Shown here piece by piece: positions 9,645 through 20,897 of a DNA stretch of 25,987 nucleotides (position 1 is the stretch's first letter; each line of letters starts with the position of its first letter). Both the position numbers and the translations under genes were made by a program. Under the pieces are notes generated by a model that saw only the letters and a program-made list of their open reading frames with translations, had not been told where the DNA came from and made no database searches. The DNA comes from Welwitschia mirabilis (lineage: Eukaryota > Gnetophyta > Gnetopsida > Welwitschiales): contig JBOZIK010000001.1 of NCBI GenBank assembly GCA_051453625.1, forward strand, positions 79,136,528 to 79,162,514, given 5' to 3'.

Positions 9645-9645
9645 G
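9631..9645 (+). promoter_or_regulatory. Polypurine tract before the 3' LTR
   Basis: TAAGGGAGAAAGAGG runs directly into the start of the second LTR (ATAACACTC). An uninterrupted purine run at this place is the plus-strand primer of LTR retrotransposons. The first two LTR bases appear as GA instead of TG, either a mutation or a one- to two-base uncertainty in the boundary. Confidence 0.8.
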
Positions 9646-12600
9646 ATAACACTCTATATTTCTTTGTCATTACATTAGAGTGTGTATCATTACATTTATT
9701 TGTATTGGGGTGTGTAATAATAGAGAAATCTAGGCATAAAAGGTTTGACATTAGGATGTGTGATGAGAAGAGAAATACAACTTGAATTTGGATCCTTCAC
9801 TGATACCCAAGATGTGAAACATCATTTTCGTGCCCATCATTTCCATAAAAGATTAGATGAGGAGGAGGAGTGAGAGGGGAGATGAAAATAATGGCAGTAC
9901 CAATATCAACCATTTTTCATTATGAATATGTTAGCTAAAGTTCCTTGATTTGGAACATTGCTATTATTCATTTATGCATTCATCCTTAAAGACCTGAGAA
10001 AAATGTATTTGTCAAGTACTTAAGCTAATGCTTTATCAAATTTCTTTGAGAGTGTTAAAGGCTAAGAATCACCAAGTTATATCAAATTAGTTGGACATTA
10101 AGTTAAAAGAAAAAAGGTCTTTCTTCATTAAAAAAAAAAAAAAGAAATGCCTAAGATTTCACTATAACCATTTCAGATCTTCCAATCATTGAGTTGAATT
10201 CATAGCAAGTAGTAGTTATTATTCATGTTCTGATTTCAGCTCCATCAAGTTTCCTTTTTAGAAATTTTGAGTAACTGAACATGCAAAATTGATCCTTCTT
10301 TTAAGCAATGAATGCACTTTGGAAACATAATCACAGGTTCCATGAAAAAGTTACTAGATAATAGCACGTCGGTTTGATCTTCTTATATTTGTTTTTAAAT
10401 CAGTAATTGTAATTTTATTAATTACTTTTCTCTTTTAGTAATTGCTTTTGCATTTTGATGCCCATTTCAGTTGAATGAATGCTCAAACATCCTATTTAAA
10501 CATTTATTTTTAGATTCCAATTTTAGATAAATTAGTTTAGTATTAGTTTATGCACTACATAATTTATGAAAACATTTAAAAAGAAAGGTATTTCATAGCA
10601 TTAGTGAAGAGACCTCTAAGAGACAACCAAAACAAAAATCATAGAGGGAATCATCTCATTAAATGTTTCCATTAGAGCGATAAAAAAGGAAATGAATCTT
10701 TAATAGTTTTACATATTTTTAATCATTAAGATATTCAAATTTGCTTGTAGTTAGATAAATCCATGGCCTAAAATCCCAGAAAAGTAAAATTATTTGCTTG
10801 TGATCTGAACTCTTCCTTATGTTCATAGGATACATGTAAATTTCTAGCAAAATATTATTGGAACCTTTAGAAATTGGCACTGAAATTGCCTTAGAATGTT
10901 GTGTTAACAGTTAGTTCTAAAGTTGAGCTTAGATTAAGCATCATATTATTTATTTATTTTTTTAATATTTTGAAAGCTTCCTTCTTTAACCTATGAAGGC
11001 TGATGAATCGAAGGATCTTCAAAGTATAGAAGTGTTTTTTAATTTTTCGTGTAGAGGTTCGAGGTAGCTATATTATGAAGAAGTAAAACCATAAATAGGA
11101 CATGCTAGCAGAACATTGAAATGTAATGGAACTTTCATTATCTTTTATGAGACATAGTTGATAGAAACAAGAAGCAAAACTGAAATGGGAATGCAACAAA
11201 TAATGTAACATTTAAAGTGATATTTAAAGGTTGTACATAAGAAATATAGTTTTCCGAAAATACTAGTTAGTATTATGCAATTTCAAAATATTAGTAATTT
11301 TAAAATTTATAAGTTTAGAAGTGTTCACAATTTGAAATCAAAGTAATTGATTTTTGGGTAAATGTGAAAATGCATTAAGTAAAGCTAAGGTAAATTCCTT
11401 TAAATTTTCAATGAAATGATATTTGAAATTTTAAAAAACCTATCTGAATTCTTTTTTACTCAACTATAAAGAATTTATATCCTTATGTTTTTGCTCTTGT
11501 TATACTTTCTTTCCCAAATTTTAATTTATCTCTTTTTACTAATAGCCTAGAGTCTTTAATATGCTTTACATAATTGTATGCAATATCAATGAAAAATTTA
11601 TGTGCAAATTGTTGTGACATGAAATTAGATCATATTTATTTATATTTTTAACTATTCATGTATAACTTAATATTGGTCATTAAGTAAGATGTCCTCAATA
11701 TTATAAAGTTACATTACATAATATAGAATAAGAGAAGTTAAAAGTGTTAACGTAATTTTGGGATTTTCATATGAATATAGTGATAATATAGTGAAATAAA
11801 CCTTTATGATAAACTACTAAATTTTAAGATAGACATAAAATGATGCTTCATAGTTAAAATCTAACTCTAAAAGCAAAATTTTACTAAGAAATAAGCCAAA
11901 TTGAAAGGAGTTCCCAAGGATGTGACAAGGCATTCTAATATAAGAAGACATACTTCATCTAATTTATCATAGGTTCTATACCTCATCATAGAGTATTATG
12001 TCTTCTATAATAATGGTAAGGTATTCATCTTATACATCTCTTTGAGAATTCATATCATTTAATTGTCCTTTAATTTTAAAACAGAGTGATGCTAATAATA
12101 GATCTTAGTCTTAAGTATTTTCGTCGAGTTGGTATGAAACCATGTTACATAGTAGTTCAATTATTATTGTTATGTCATTTTTATATATTAATATTATAGT
12201 GTTATAGTGCGTACAAGACATATGTGTTATATTACATATTACATACATAATATTGCATATATATACATATATATTATATTATGTTATACTATATTGTATT
12301 GTATTATATCATATCATAGCATATTATATTATATTATGCTACATAAAATTATATTATATATTATATCATAAAAAATATATCGCTTATATTATACTATATT
12401 ACATGGTATGCATAATACTATATTATTTTATATTATGTTATTTCATATGCATAATATATAATACATAAATTATATTGTATTATACTTTATTATATACATG
12501 ATATTATATTATCTTATATTATGCTATTTCATATGTATAGTATTACATGTGTATATTATAAAGAGGAAATATGTCTTATTCTTAGGAATACATTAATGTT

Positions 12601-14252
12601 AGGAATAGATATACACGAAGAAACAAGTATAAAAGATGAGTTAATGAGAGGAAGAATTATAGCTCTTAAAGGCTAAGTTTTATTTATTATTAGAAAAGTA
12701 AATATCATAGAAAAGAAAATGACATCCTTTTGTTACAAAATTTTCCATAAATGTTTTGTTATAAACCACTTATTTTCAAGTTTTATAGAAGGAATTATTA
12801 TATTGTATCACAATTTTTAAGATGGCGACGTTTATGAAAATAAAGTGTTTATATAAGATTAAAGACTCAGCTTTGGCCCCTTGGATAATGTTGTTATTAT
12901 AATTATTTCAATAGAATGATTTCTTACACTTTGTTACCTAGTGATTAATTTGTAATGAATGTTAGATGCTGTTGGATGTATTGACTAATAATCATGTTGC
13001 TTTTAGTGTGGTTTAATGGAGTTATAGTATGCATAGTATAGTTATACAATGATCCATGTTTTAGCATAATCTCTAATGATCATGGTTGCTTCTAATATTC
13101 TTAACGATTTTTAGGTATGTATTCCTAAATATAATTTCTTACATATTCATGCATATGAGTTAGATATTCCAAGTAGTTATTTGTTATCTTAGACATAAAA
13201 TGATATAATAATAGTGATTAATCTATAATGTTAATTGAACTAATTAGGCATTTAATTAGTAACCTTTATTGAATTAAGTCTTGTCGAGACTAGTGACTTA
13301 ATCAGTGGCATACAGACTATGTCTTTTAGCACTATATATATATATATAAGTAGATTTAATATGTTATGTTATAAAAAGAGTAGCTATGAGGTACCCTATT
13401 GAAATGGCATTTGTGTATGTATATGTGTTAATCATATTTTTGCATCGGTTTACTATTACGATATTTTATTATGATATATTCCCTCCCATTAGCTCTCATC
13501 AAGATGTTATAGTGAGATATGAGGGGTCTCTTGTGCTTGGTGATAAAGGATTACTAATGGATATTTCGGCTAAGTGACTAGAGGGTTCACTATATACATA
13601 CTCGAGTACCCATATATTTACTTTATCATGAGTCATGCATTAGAATTTTTTAATAGGATTAGATGTTGTAACCTCGAGAGTTTTAACTGGCTGTCTCCTA
13701 TACTTTTATATATATCTATTATATATATGTATATTATGTGTGACATCTAGTGATGCTGCTTTAGAATACTGAGTTCTTGTATTATTCTTTGCGTTCTTTT
13801 ATGTCTAAGATTGCCATATGCCACTGATACAGACCACTTTGATCTATCTTATGCTCATGCATATTGATGAAGATTAGAATGAGGCCCAATATAGAACTAC
13901 ATATAGTCTGAAATCCTCTAGATGAGGATTATGTAGGCATGGTTGCTTAGCTATTGGTGTAATGAACCATTCAATTACAATCTAAAGACTTCTTTTTTCT
14001 GCTCCTAGTTGAGACATCTAATTGACCATAAAATTGGTTGTGGTATTAGTCAAGTAAGCTATCATCACATAGTTCACTTGATGTAAATTGTGAAAGTAAC
14101 TAAGAGGTAAGTCTCTTAGTCATAACCTAATTATTTTACTATAATGGTTAATCAAATTATGTAATGTTATTAATGTAAATGTAATGTAATTTAGTTAATA
14201 AAAATAAAAAAGAATCATGCTTTTAAGTCCAATCCAAAACTGGACCATGACA
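9645..14252 (+). repeat. 3' LTR of the large element (4.61 kb)
   Basis: It is collinear with 4877-9526 from ATAACACTC to CCATGACA. The offset between copies starts at 4768 bp and ends at 4726 bp; the difference comes mostly from the over-long N run in the 5' copy and from the variable A+T tracts. It holds extra TA runs near 13336-13348 and 13708-13735. The 63- and 71-codon frames at 13386-13577 and 12253-12468 are chance frames, the latter made by the A+T repeat. Similarity ends sharply at 14252, where the target duplication follows. Confidence 0.85.
12232..12540. repeat. Degenerate ATATT/TATAT tract, copy in 3' LTR
   Basis: This is the counterpart of 7488-7745, with the same flanking sequence (GTGTTATAGTG upstream, GTATATTATAAAG downstream) but altered number and order of A+T units. 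It yields a low-complexity 71-codon frame rich in Tyr, Ile and Leu that should not be called a protein. Confidence 0.75.
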
Positions 14253-14257
14253 TTAGT
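14253..14257. repeat. Target-site duplication, right copy (TTAGT)
   Basis: It follows the last CA of the 3' LTR and matches CTAGT at 4872-4876 at four of five bases. Confidence 0.75.
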
Positions 14258-15673
14258 TCATTCTTACTCCTTTAAAGATTTATAATCAATCCAAAACATA
14301 TTTAACATGCATTAGAAGAATAAATGCACAAATTTCAAAATTTCCATGTGACATAATAAGAAAAATAATGTTTTATGCATAAACTACTTTCACAAATATC
14401 AATAAGGATAAAAGTCATCGTAGTATAAATTTTACTCATTTATCCTTTTTGGTCTGTAAATAAGTGTGCATGTCCTTATTCACATGTTTACACTCTTCAT
14501 GATTTATTACATCAATAATACAAATCACAAGAAAGAAATGTCATAATCAAATGTGAAAAAAAAATGTCATAATTGAATGTAAGAAAATGTCATAATTAAA
14601 TGTAAAAAATTATCATAGTTGAATGTAATGCTCTTGCTTTCTACTTCTTAGTCTTTCACCTTTATCAAGTAATTTTACTTTTTCTTTATTTTTAGATATA
14701 AATAAGACACATGGATAAATGATTAAAATAAAGATGTTACATGCCATTTTTATAGACATTTGATCATTATTATTATTTGACACATTCACATAAATTTTTT
14801 GATTTAACTATTTAACCATGTAAATGACTTGTCTAATCATAAATAGGTTTATCTAATATTAAAATTCTTATAATTATAATCATTATTTAAAATAATAAAA
14901 TTATCTAAAATGAAGATTAATTAACTAAATAACCTTATGAGTACTTATAATAAAAAATATTTTTTTAGCACAATAAATATAATACATTATTAATTGTAAG
15001 GCTACATATTGATTTTCATTAAAGGCAAAAAAGGATTTTCATTAAAATTTGATATCAAAATGTATTACATAATTTAGAGACTCTCATAATCATATCATTA
15101 TATTTACTAATTAAATATTACAAAATGTAGAATATAACATACTCACCCATTTACAAAGGATTTACTCTTAGGAATTAAAGTACGTAATGATTTGAGAGTT
15201 TAAGATTACATATTATGAGGTTCAATCCACCGTCATCTTACTAAACAATGCCACATATCACGATTATGTATCGTCATCATCATTACCACATGTTATCAAG
15301 GATGCAAGTTACTTTTGATGTGAAATTCAATCAAGACCATAACTGCTTTTGAATCAAATTTACATGAAAAGTAAGAAACATTAGGTTTATAGTTTTTTAT
15401 GTAGAAGGACTAATGGCATTGGATGACCTGAATAGCTGTGTTGGTGTTTTATCCTAGATGATCATCAAATTTAATCATGTCCTTCAAAATGCAATAAATA
15501 TCCTGAAAGTGTTATGAACAAATGATAAGTTTATAATTATTATAGAAAATAATAGAAGACATATTTTTATGATAAAATTAATTATATTAATGTATTTTAT
15601 TAAGATAAATTAATTAATTATTTTAATCAGAATGTTAATTTTTACAAGCTAATAAGATGTTAAGGTGATAAAT
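14258..15673. other. A+T-rich stretch without genes
   Basis: No coding frame or RNA gene is visible. It contains a short minisatellite (14538-14630) and a 13-bp direct repeat, GATTTTCATTAAA, near 15012 and 15034. The right part may be the decayed 5' end of the Ty3/gypsy element, but I found no copy of that element's LTR here. Confidence 0.5.
14538..14630 (+). repeat. Short minisatellite, about four units of 22-26 bp
   Basis: ATGTCATAATCAAATGTGAA at 14538 is followed by similar units at 14564 and 14587 and a weaker one near 14609. Each is ATGTCATAATTGAATGTAA with a variable A run between units. Confidence 0.7.
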
Positions 15674-15778
15674 GAAAAATCATCATCTGCTTACTCCCTT
15701 CATAAAATTTGTAAATATGACTCTCATACAACTAAAGAATGTCTAGTGTTACCCACTTATAAAGAGATGGTTTTCTAA
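15674..15778 (+). pseudogene. Ty3/gypsy gag zinc-knuckle remnant
   Basis: Read so that TGT falls at 15710, the frame gives LHKICKYDSHTTKECLVLPT and then YKEMVF, stopping at 15776-15778. The KYDSHTTKEC core resembles the cysteine-histidine knuckle of plant gypsy gag, which binds the element's RNA; the upstream cysteine pair appears partly lost. A downstream patch around 15930-16020 reads LCDLIKELKIQETIKNTLKS and so on, rich in Lys and Glu, and may be more gag, but it has no firm motif. Confidence 0.6.
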
Positions 15779-16299
15779 GTGGTTTGAGATTCCAACCAAA
15801 GGTTCAACAATTTTAGCAAAGAAATGATAATCCACTATCTACTTTTAAAACCTCTTTTGAAAATATGTTTAGGAATTAAAATTTCCAACTAATTTCTTCA
15901 ACTTTGAAATCAACTAAGGTGATTTACTTTGTGATTTAATCAAAGAACTTAAAATTCAAGAGACCATAAAAAATACACTAAAATCAAAGAAAAACATAGA
16001 AAATATCATAGAGGTATTACAACAAACCATGTTAGGAAACTAATGATACTAGTATACTCTTACTACCCAAACCCTTCCTAACCCAAACGATGTTAAAAAG
16101 GATTAGAAAGTAGTAACTAGAAGGAGAATACACACTATCCTACTTGGAAAAACCTCAACATCACACAAAAAAGAGAATACAAAGGATAATGATGAGATTG
16201 AAATCCTTGAAAATCCAAATTTCCCTTTAAAATATGATGAAAAATTAAATACCAATACAAATTAGGTGTAATAAGGTAAGAAACCTACCACTTCCTAGC

Positions 16300-16900
16300 T
16301 AGAGAGACTAAAACCCAATCTAACATATCATGAATACCTTAAGGTCATAATGCAAGATGTGAGTAAACTTACCTTTTTGGAAACTCTTGCAAGACAACCT
16401 CTAGTGTGCTAAGTTATGGAAAGATCTTATGAAGAGAAAACAAGAACAAACCCTATTAAGATGAGTTTTCATGGTATAATCTATCTTTAACTTAGTCATG
16501 TAAGAGATACCAAAATTTAAATATTCTAAGGCTAGAACTTTGAGAGTTATTTAAAAAAAATAAGAGAATTAAAAAGAATTTAATTTATGTTGAATCTAGC
16601 ATAAATGTTATGCCACTTCACATATGAAAAAAGTTTGGCTAGAAAATAGGATATAACCAATACAAATCCTATTAGAGCTAGCTAATGCAACTATTAAAAG
16701 ATCCATAGGAATCATTAAAGATTTAGTAACTTAAACTGAAGAAGATTATTACCTAATAGATGTGTTGTGATTGAAGTTAATCATGAAGGAAATTACTCAT
16801 TGCTTCTAAAAAGATTTTTTTGTCCCATTGTCCACAATGTCATAGATATTCAAACCGATATGATATAGTGTCATAATGGTAGTAAGAAATGATAAGAGCC
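16300..16900 (+). pseudogene. Ty3/gypsy gag-protease linker and aspartic protease remnant
   Basis: Around 16360-16440 the translation KLTFLETLARQPLVC, then VMERSYEEKT, corresponds to the conserved linker before the protease in Athila-like elements. At 16592 ESSINVMPLHI, then KKFG, matches the protease active-site neighbourhood. The expected Asp-Leu-Gly-Ala-Ser is degenerate, with no catalytic Asp in this frame. After a frameshift, LANATIKRSIGIIKDLV at about 16678 matches the flap-side region. The protease would have cut the polyprotein; here it is inactive. Confidence 0.65.
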
Positions 16901-17419
16901 TTAATTCAATTAAGGATAATATAGAGGATGACTTAGAAATAATAAAAACATGAAATCAATGTTTATACTCTAATACCATCTTATAAAAGAGAATCTCAAC
17001 CTCACACAATAAATCTTTATTTGACAATTATTCTAAGTTTGTTAACATTTTAGCTAGCCCTAATTTTTCAAACCCTTGTAGTTACAATAATGATCTTTTA
17101 AGAAATGATAAACAAGTGGGAGAAACTGATACCTTTAAATCCCTCAGTGAGTATGGCATCTAATAAATGCTATCTATTAAAACATTACTTTACCAAAGTG
17201 GATATCTAATGTCTATGAGCAATGATTATGAAATTTAGAATAAAGAGTTACACAATGATTTAAAATACATATGCCTTCATGATAAATTAAATGGACCATT
17301 CATGATTAGTGAAAATCTCATTCCATAGTGAAATGCGTTCTTAATTCAACTTCTTATGTCCAGAATGCACACCCTTACTTGGACTCACAAAGACCTTAGT
17401 GCAATTCTTTTTATTATCA

Positions 17420-18010
17420 AGATAAAATTTATTCAGAGTATAATTCTAAACCAATTAGGTAATCCAAAAGAAGATTAAATACAATTCTTAAGCAAGTAAT
17501 TAAAGATAAAATCATTAATCTTATAGATGCTACAATTATTTATGCCATTTCAGATAGTGAGTGGGTTATTCCCTTGATTATAGTATCAAAGACATATGGA
17601 AAATAACATTTGTGTATAGATTTTCAAAAACTCAATTATGTAACAATGAAAGGTCATTATTCATTGTTATTTATAGACCAAGTATTTTTGACTACATGTA
17701 AATACATTCATATTATTATTTCTTTGATGGTTGTAATGGCTACAACCAAGTTTGCATAGCTAGTACAGATTAGGCTAAAATAATTTGTACCTAATCCTTT
17801 GTTACTTTATTCTTTAGGAGAATGCCATGATTGGCATGACCGACATGAAAGATATTTTTTAAGATATGATTAAAAAATCCATTAAAATTTTAATGGATGG
17901 TTTTTCTATATTTGGAGATACTTTTGATCAAATCATGAAAAGATTAGAGTAGGTCTTAGATCATCGCATTAAAATTGGTTTACTAAAGAGGGTACTGTGT
18001 TAAGCCATCA
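17420..18010 (+). pseudogene. Ty3/gypsy reverse transcriptase, inactive
   Basis: From about 17440 the + strand reads SKPIR, SKRRLNTILKQVIKDKI, INLIDATIIYAISDSEWV (SDSEWV at 17550-17567) and IPLIIVSKTYGK, then a stop and LCIDFQKLNYVTMKGHYS. After a frameshift, FDGCNGYNQVC lies at 17723-17755, carrying the first catalytic Asp motif. After another, ILMDGFSIFGDTFDQIMKRL includes 17893-17901, where the family has Met-Asp-Asp; here the codons are ATG GAT GGT, so the second catalytic Asp is Gly. At least three stops and two frameshifts add to this. The enzyme copied the element's RNA into DNA; this copy cannot. Confidence 0.85.
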
Positions 18011-18029
18011 TGTCTATAATACAATAATG

Positions 18030-18670
18030 AGAATGTATCTAGCTAACACTAATATCATCTGTGATCTTCCCCTACCTAATAATGTTAAAAAAGTAACATC
18101 TTTACATAAAAATCTTGGTTTTCATTATATATTTATCCAAAACTATGCCAAAATTTGTAAACCCCTCTAGCTCTTACTTATTAAAGATTTCAAATTTGAT
18201 TGGATGAGGATTGTTAAATATACTTTAAGGCACTCAAAGTTAAAATTATATTTAAACCAATTACACAAGGTCCTAATTAAACTAAAGATTTAGAATTAAT
18301 ATGCAGTGTAATAAACATAGCCATAGGAGGTGTATTAGGGAAAAAAACAATAAGGGATATAAGGTTATAACTTATATCAGTAAAGTTATCTCTAGTACTT
18401 AATTTAAATACACAATCACAAAAAGTAAAATGCTAGAAATTATATTCTACTTATATAAACTTAAGTACTACCTTCTTGGATTTTGTTGTTGCGTTTATAT
18501 TGATCATGCTACTACACACTCTTTTATGACTAAGAAGGAATCTAGTGCTAGATTAGTTAAATGATTGTTATTAATGAAAAATTAATCTCACCATCATAAA
18601 CTAAGTAGAAAAGCATAATTGTGTTATAGATTATTTATCTTGAGTTCCTCAAGAATGTAGGTACCTCCAT
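18030..18670 (+). pseudogene. Ty3/gypsy RT connection and RNase H remnant
   Basis: LPLPNNVKKVTSLHKNLGFH and FIQNYAKICKPL (about 18070-18165) match the RT thumb/connection region. IGGVLGKKT (about 18322-18348), FKYTITKSKMLEIIFYLYKL (about 18404-18465) and VYIDHATTHSFMTKKESSAR (about 18493-18552) match successive RNase H blocks. Stops and frameshifts separate them. RNase H would degrade the RNA template; this copy is broken. Confidence 0.75.
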
Positions 18671-18739
18671 TTCTCACCATATTTTTCTTATTAAAGATTC
18701 TTTTCCTGATGAGTAATTCACTACCATAAAATTCCTTTA

Positions 18740-19260
18740 TTTCATTTCTTTCCATTATCTAGCTTCATGGTATGCATACATTGCATATTACTTAGTTACC
18801 ATGATAACCCCTTAACATTGGACAAGAAATAAATGTAAATTTTTTCTTCATAGAACAGGAGATTATGAAAGGTATAAACCACATCTATATCATTGTTTTA
18901 AAGTTAAAATTATGTGTAAGTATATTTCTAAATGAGAATAATAATACATCTCAACTGCAATAATGTTCCCAAATGGAAATAATAATACATCTCAAGCCTT
19001 TGCCATCGTAGAGCTTGTAATGATCATTTTAAGAGGTAAAAGATAGTCATAAAAGTTTTACATGATAGATTCCATTGGCTAACATTTTTTTAAAGATTCT
19101 TTTCACTTTTCTAGAAGATGTGATGTTTTTAAATGCTTTAGAAGCCTAGTTCAAATCCAATACATGCCCATATAGCTTATATTAGAATGTGAACATCTTA
19201 ACTATTGGAGTATTGACTTTATAGGTGCTTTCAAACCATATTTTTTCATTCATTTCATTT
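18740..19260 (+). pseudogene. Ty3/gypsy integrase remnant
   Basis: The N-terminal part reads WYAYIAYYLVTMITP (about 18770-18815), typical of the segment before the integrase zinc domain. Around 18995-19150 a histidine/cysteine-rich stretch with FKRCDVFKC-like wording, seen only across frames, is the decayed HHCC zinc finger. YWSIDFIGAFKPYFF at 19203-19247 is the catalytic-core block, with the first Asp of the DDE triad preserved. The rest of the core is not readable. Integrase inserts the DNA copy into the chromosome. Its place after RNase H fixes the element as Ty3/gypsy. Confidence 0.7.
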
Positions 19261-20010
19261 TTCTACCTCATTCCAAGTGTGATACCTAGTTTGCCTTATT
19301 TTTATTTTCTTTTTTATTTTATTCTTATTAATTAATCCTATTGAAGTTTGTTTAAGCTAACCTCTTTGTTGTGATGCATGTGATCTCCTACTTCTTCACT
19401 AATGAGGTTATAATTAATGAGTGGAAGCCATTGCTACCATCATTACCATAAGACTCAAATGTGTAACTTAGGATTTTGCCACACCATTGCTAATCCTTTT
19501 TATGAATTTTTAGATTTTATTATCATTTATATGATTGGACTACTCATTGATGTACTCAGAGCATAATGTTAATGAAATATATGTACCTCACATTTTGAGT
19601 TTATGCTACTTGTGTGATTTTTACTTACTCTAGCATCCTATTCTTTTGGCTAATGTAGGAAAAATTACTATCATTTAATGTTTTCTTTTCTTGTGGTTAT
19701 TTCAAGAAAATCTATAGATTTTTCATGTATAGATGCAATTGAGTTATGCTTCAAAGGGGTAAAACATTGAAATCTCTTTTAAAATTAAAATTTAGAACCA
19801 TCATCTACCTGATCATCTAGATGACCATATCAAGATAAAGCCCTTCTAACTACATAGTAGCTACTGGATAGATTGTCTACTTTAGTTTGTATTAGGAATC
19901 TACATCATAAATTGTTTATGCTTCATATTATGCTTGAATTATGTTATTGATCTTATCAATTTATCTCATTAATAATTATTTAATTACTTTATCAAGAATT
20001 GATAAATGCT
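19261..20010 (+). other. Non-coding 3' region of the Ty3/gypsy remnant
   Basis: This lies between integrase and the polypurine tract. I see no intact frame. Athila-type elements often have an envelope-like frame here, and I could not recognise one. Confidence 0.5.
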
Positions 20011-20023
20011 AAGTAAGGGGATA
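20011..20023 (+). promoter_or_regulatory. Polypurine tract of the Ty3/gypsy remnant
   Basis: AAGTAAGGGGA at 20011-20021, followed two bases later by TGTTGCAATCCC, is the expected polypurine tract/LTR junction. Confidence 0.65.
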
Positions 20024-20628
20024 TGTTGCAATCCCAAATAGGTCATATTTAATGTTATTAATAGAGTATGTTTATTACTCATTTGGTAAGTTTTTAATAA
20101 AATAATAGTAATAATTAATTCTCTATCGTAAAAAATGAAAAGGGCATAGCATTTTAGCATTTTTAATTCTTTTTATATGATTTTATGAGCATGATTCATC
20201 ATGACTCCTTTGATAAATATTTAATTAATAATTGATGAGAGAATAATAAAGTTCAACAACATAATAAGATCTTACTTTGATTAATGGAGTTGACATAATC
20301 ATTGAATATGGCTTAGAGATGTTCTTAATACATTAAATATAAAAACTTAATTAAATGGTTAAATTAGGAATATTTTAGATTAATAAATAGATTTTAGAGC
20401 TTTATCCACCCCTAATCATCTAAATGAAGGTAAAAGACAAAGATATTCTAACTAGATTTTAAAGAGGCTAATATGTAGTGCATTAGTAATTTTTAGGTAT
20501 GGAAAAGGAAGCCTAGGTGGATAGTAATTTACAACTAATAAATAATCATTTAATCTATTCATAAATTTATATGGTAATCATCCCTCTTCATGTATAATGA
20601 TTAACAACTGTAACTATCAATCCAAAAC

Positions 20629-20636
20629 TATAAATA
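20629..20636 (+). promoter_or_regulatory. TATA box in the Ty3/gypsy LTR
   Basis: TATAAATA in the context CCAAAACTATAAATACTTGC is followed by a pyrimidine-rich CTTCATCTTCTTTGCATC, a good plant core-promoter arrangement. Transcription would start near 20660 and include the CT tract in the leader. Confidence 0.55.
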
Positions 20637-20821
20637 CTTGCTTCATCTTCTTTGCATCATCTTAGCTTATAACCTTAGAGAATTTTGGGTAATAGATTCA
20701 TCTCATTGTGAAATAAGTTTTCCTTGATGTTAGACTACGTTTTCTCCATTAAGGCACCACTATTTATAAGTAGATGTATTCGAAGTGTAATTGGTAAGAA
20801 AATGGATTGTACTTTTTCTCA

Positions 20822-20826
<5 letters not shown>

Positions 20827-20895
<69 letters not shown>
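20827..20895 (+). repeat. (CT)34 microsatellite
   Basis: 69 bp of uninterrupted CT repeat, ending at CGCGTA. It lies about 190 bp downstream of the TATA box in the LTR. A 76-codon frame crossing it encodes a Ser-Leu run and is not a gene. Confidence 0.97.

Positions 20896-20897
<2 letters not shown>

Larger units (their letters stand above)
4877..14252 (+). mobile_element. Non-autonomous LTR retrotransposon with 4.6-kb LTRs and a 118-bp interior
   Basis: Two collinear direct repeats, 4877-9526 and 9645-14252, frame a short interior. Similarity begins at TGTAACACTCC/GATAACACTC and stops exactly after CGTGACA/CATGACA, so the ends are of TG...CA type with a short inverted terminal match (TGTAAC/GTGACA). 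The interior opens with a degenerate tRNA-iMet primer site and closes with a polypurine tract touching the second repeat. The outer flanks are CTAGT and TTAGT. Together these mark a single retrotransposition product on the + strand, not a plain tandem duplication. No gag or pol is present, so it would need proteins from another element. By eye the LTRs differ at roughly 9-15% of positions in two stretches I aligned, so the insertion is old. Ty3/gypsy-like affinity is a guess from the terminal bases. Confidence 0.85.

Noticed and set aside
12253-12468. 71-codon Tyr/Ile-rich frame
   Set aside because: It is translation of the ATATT-type low-complexity tract in the LTR and is not kept in the sister LTR.
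4877-14252. Simple tandem segmental duplication as the explanation of the 4.6-kb repeat pair
   Set aside because: The primer-site-like sequence, the polypurine tract, TG...CA-type ends and the 5-bp flanking duplication together are not expected from a segmental duplication.
14538-14630. CRISPR-like spaced repeats
   Set aside because: The units are adjacent, variable and A+T-rich without unique spacers, and the DNA is plant nuclear repeat sequence.
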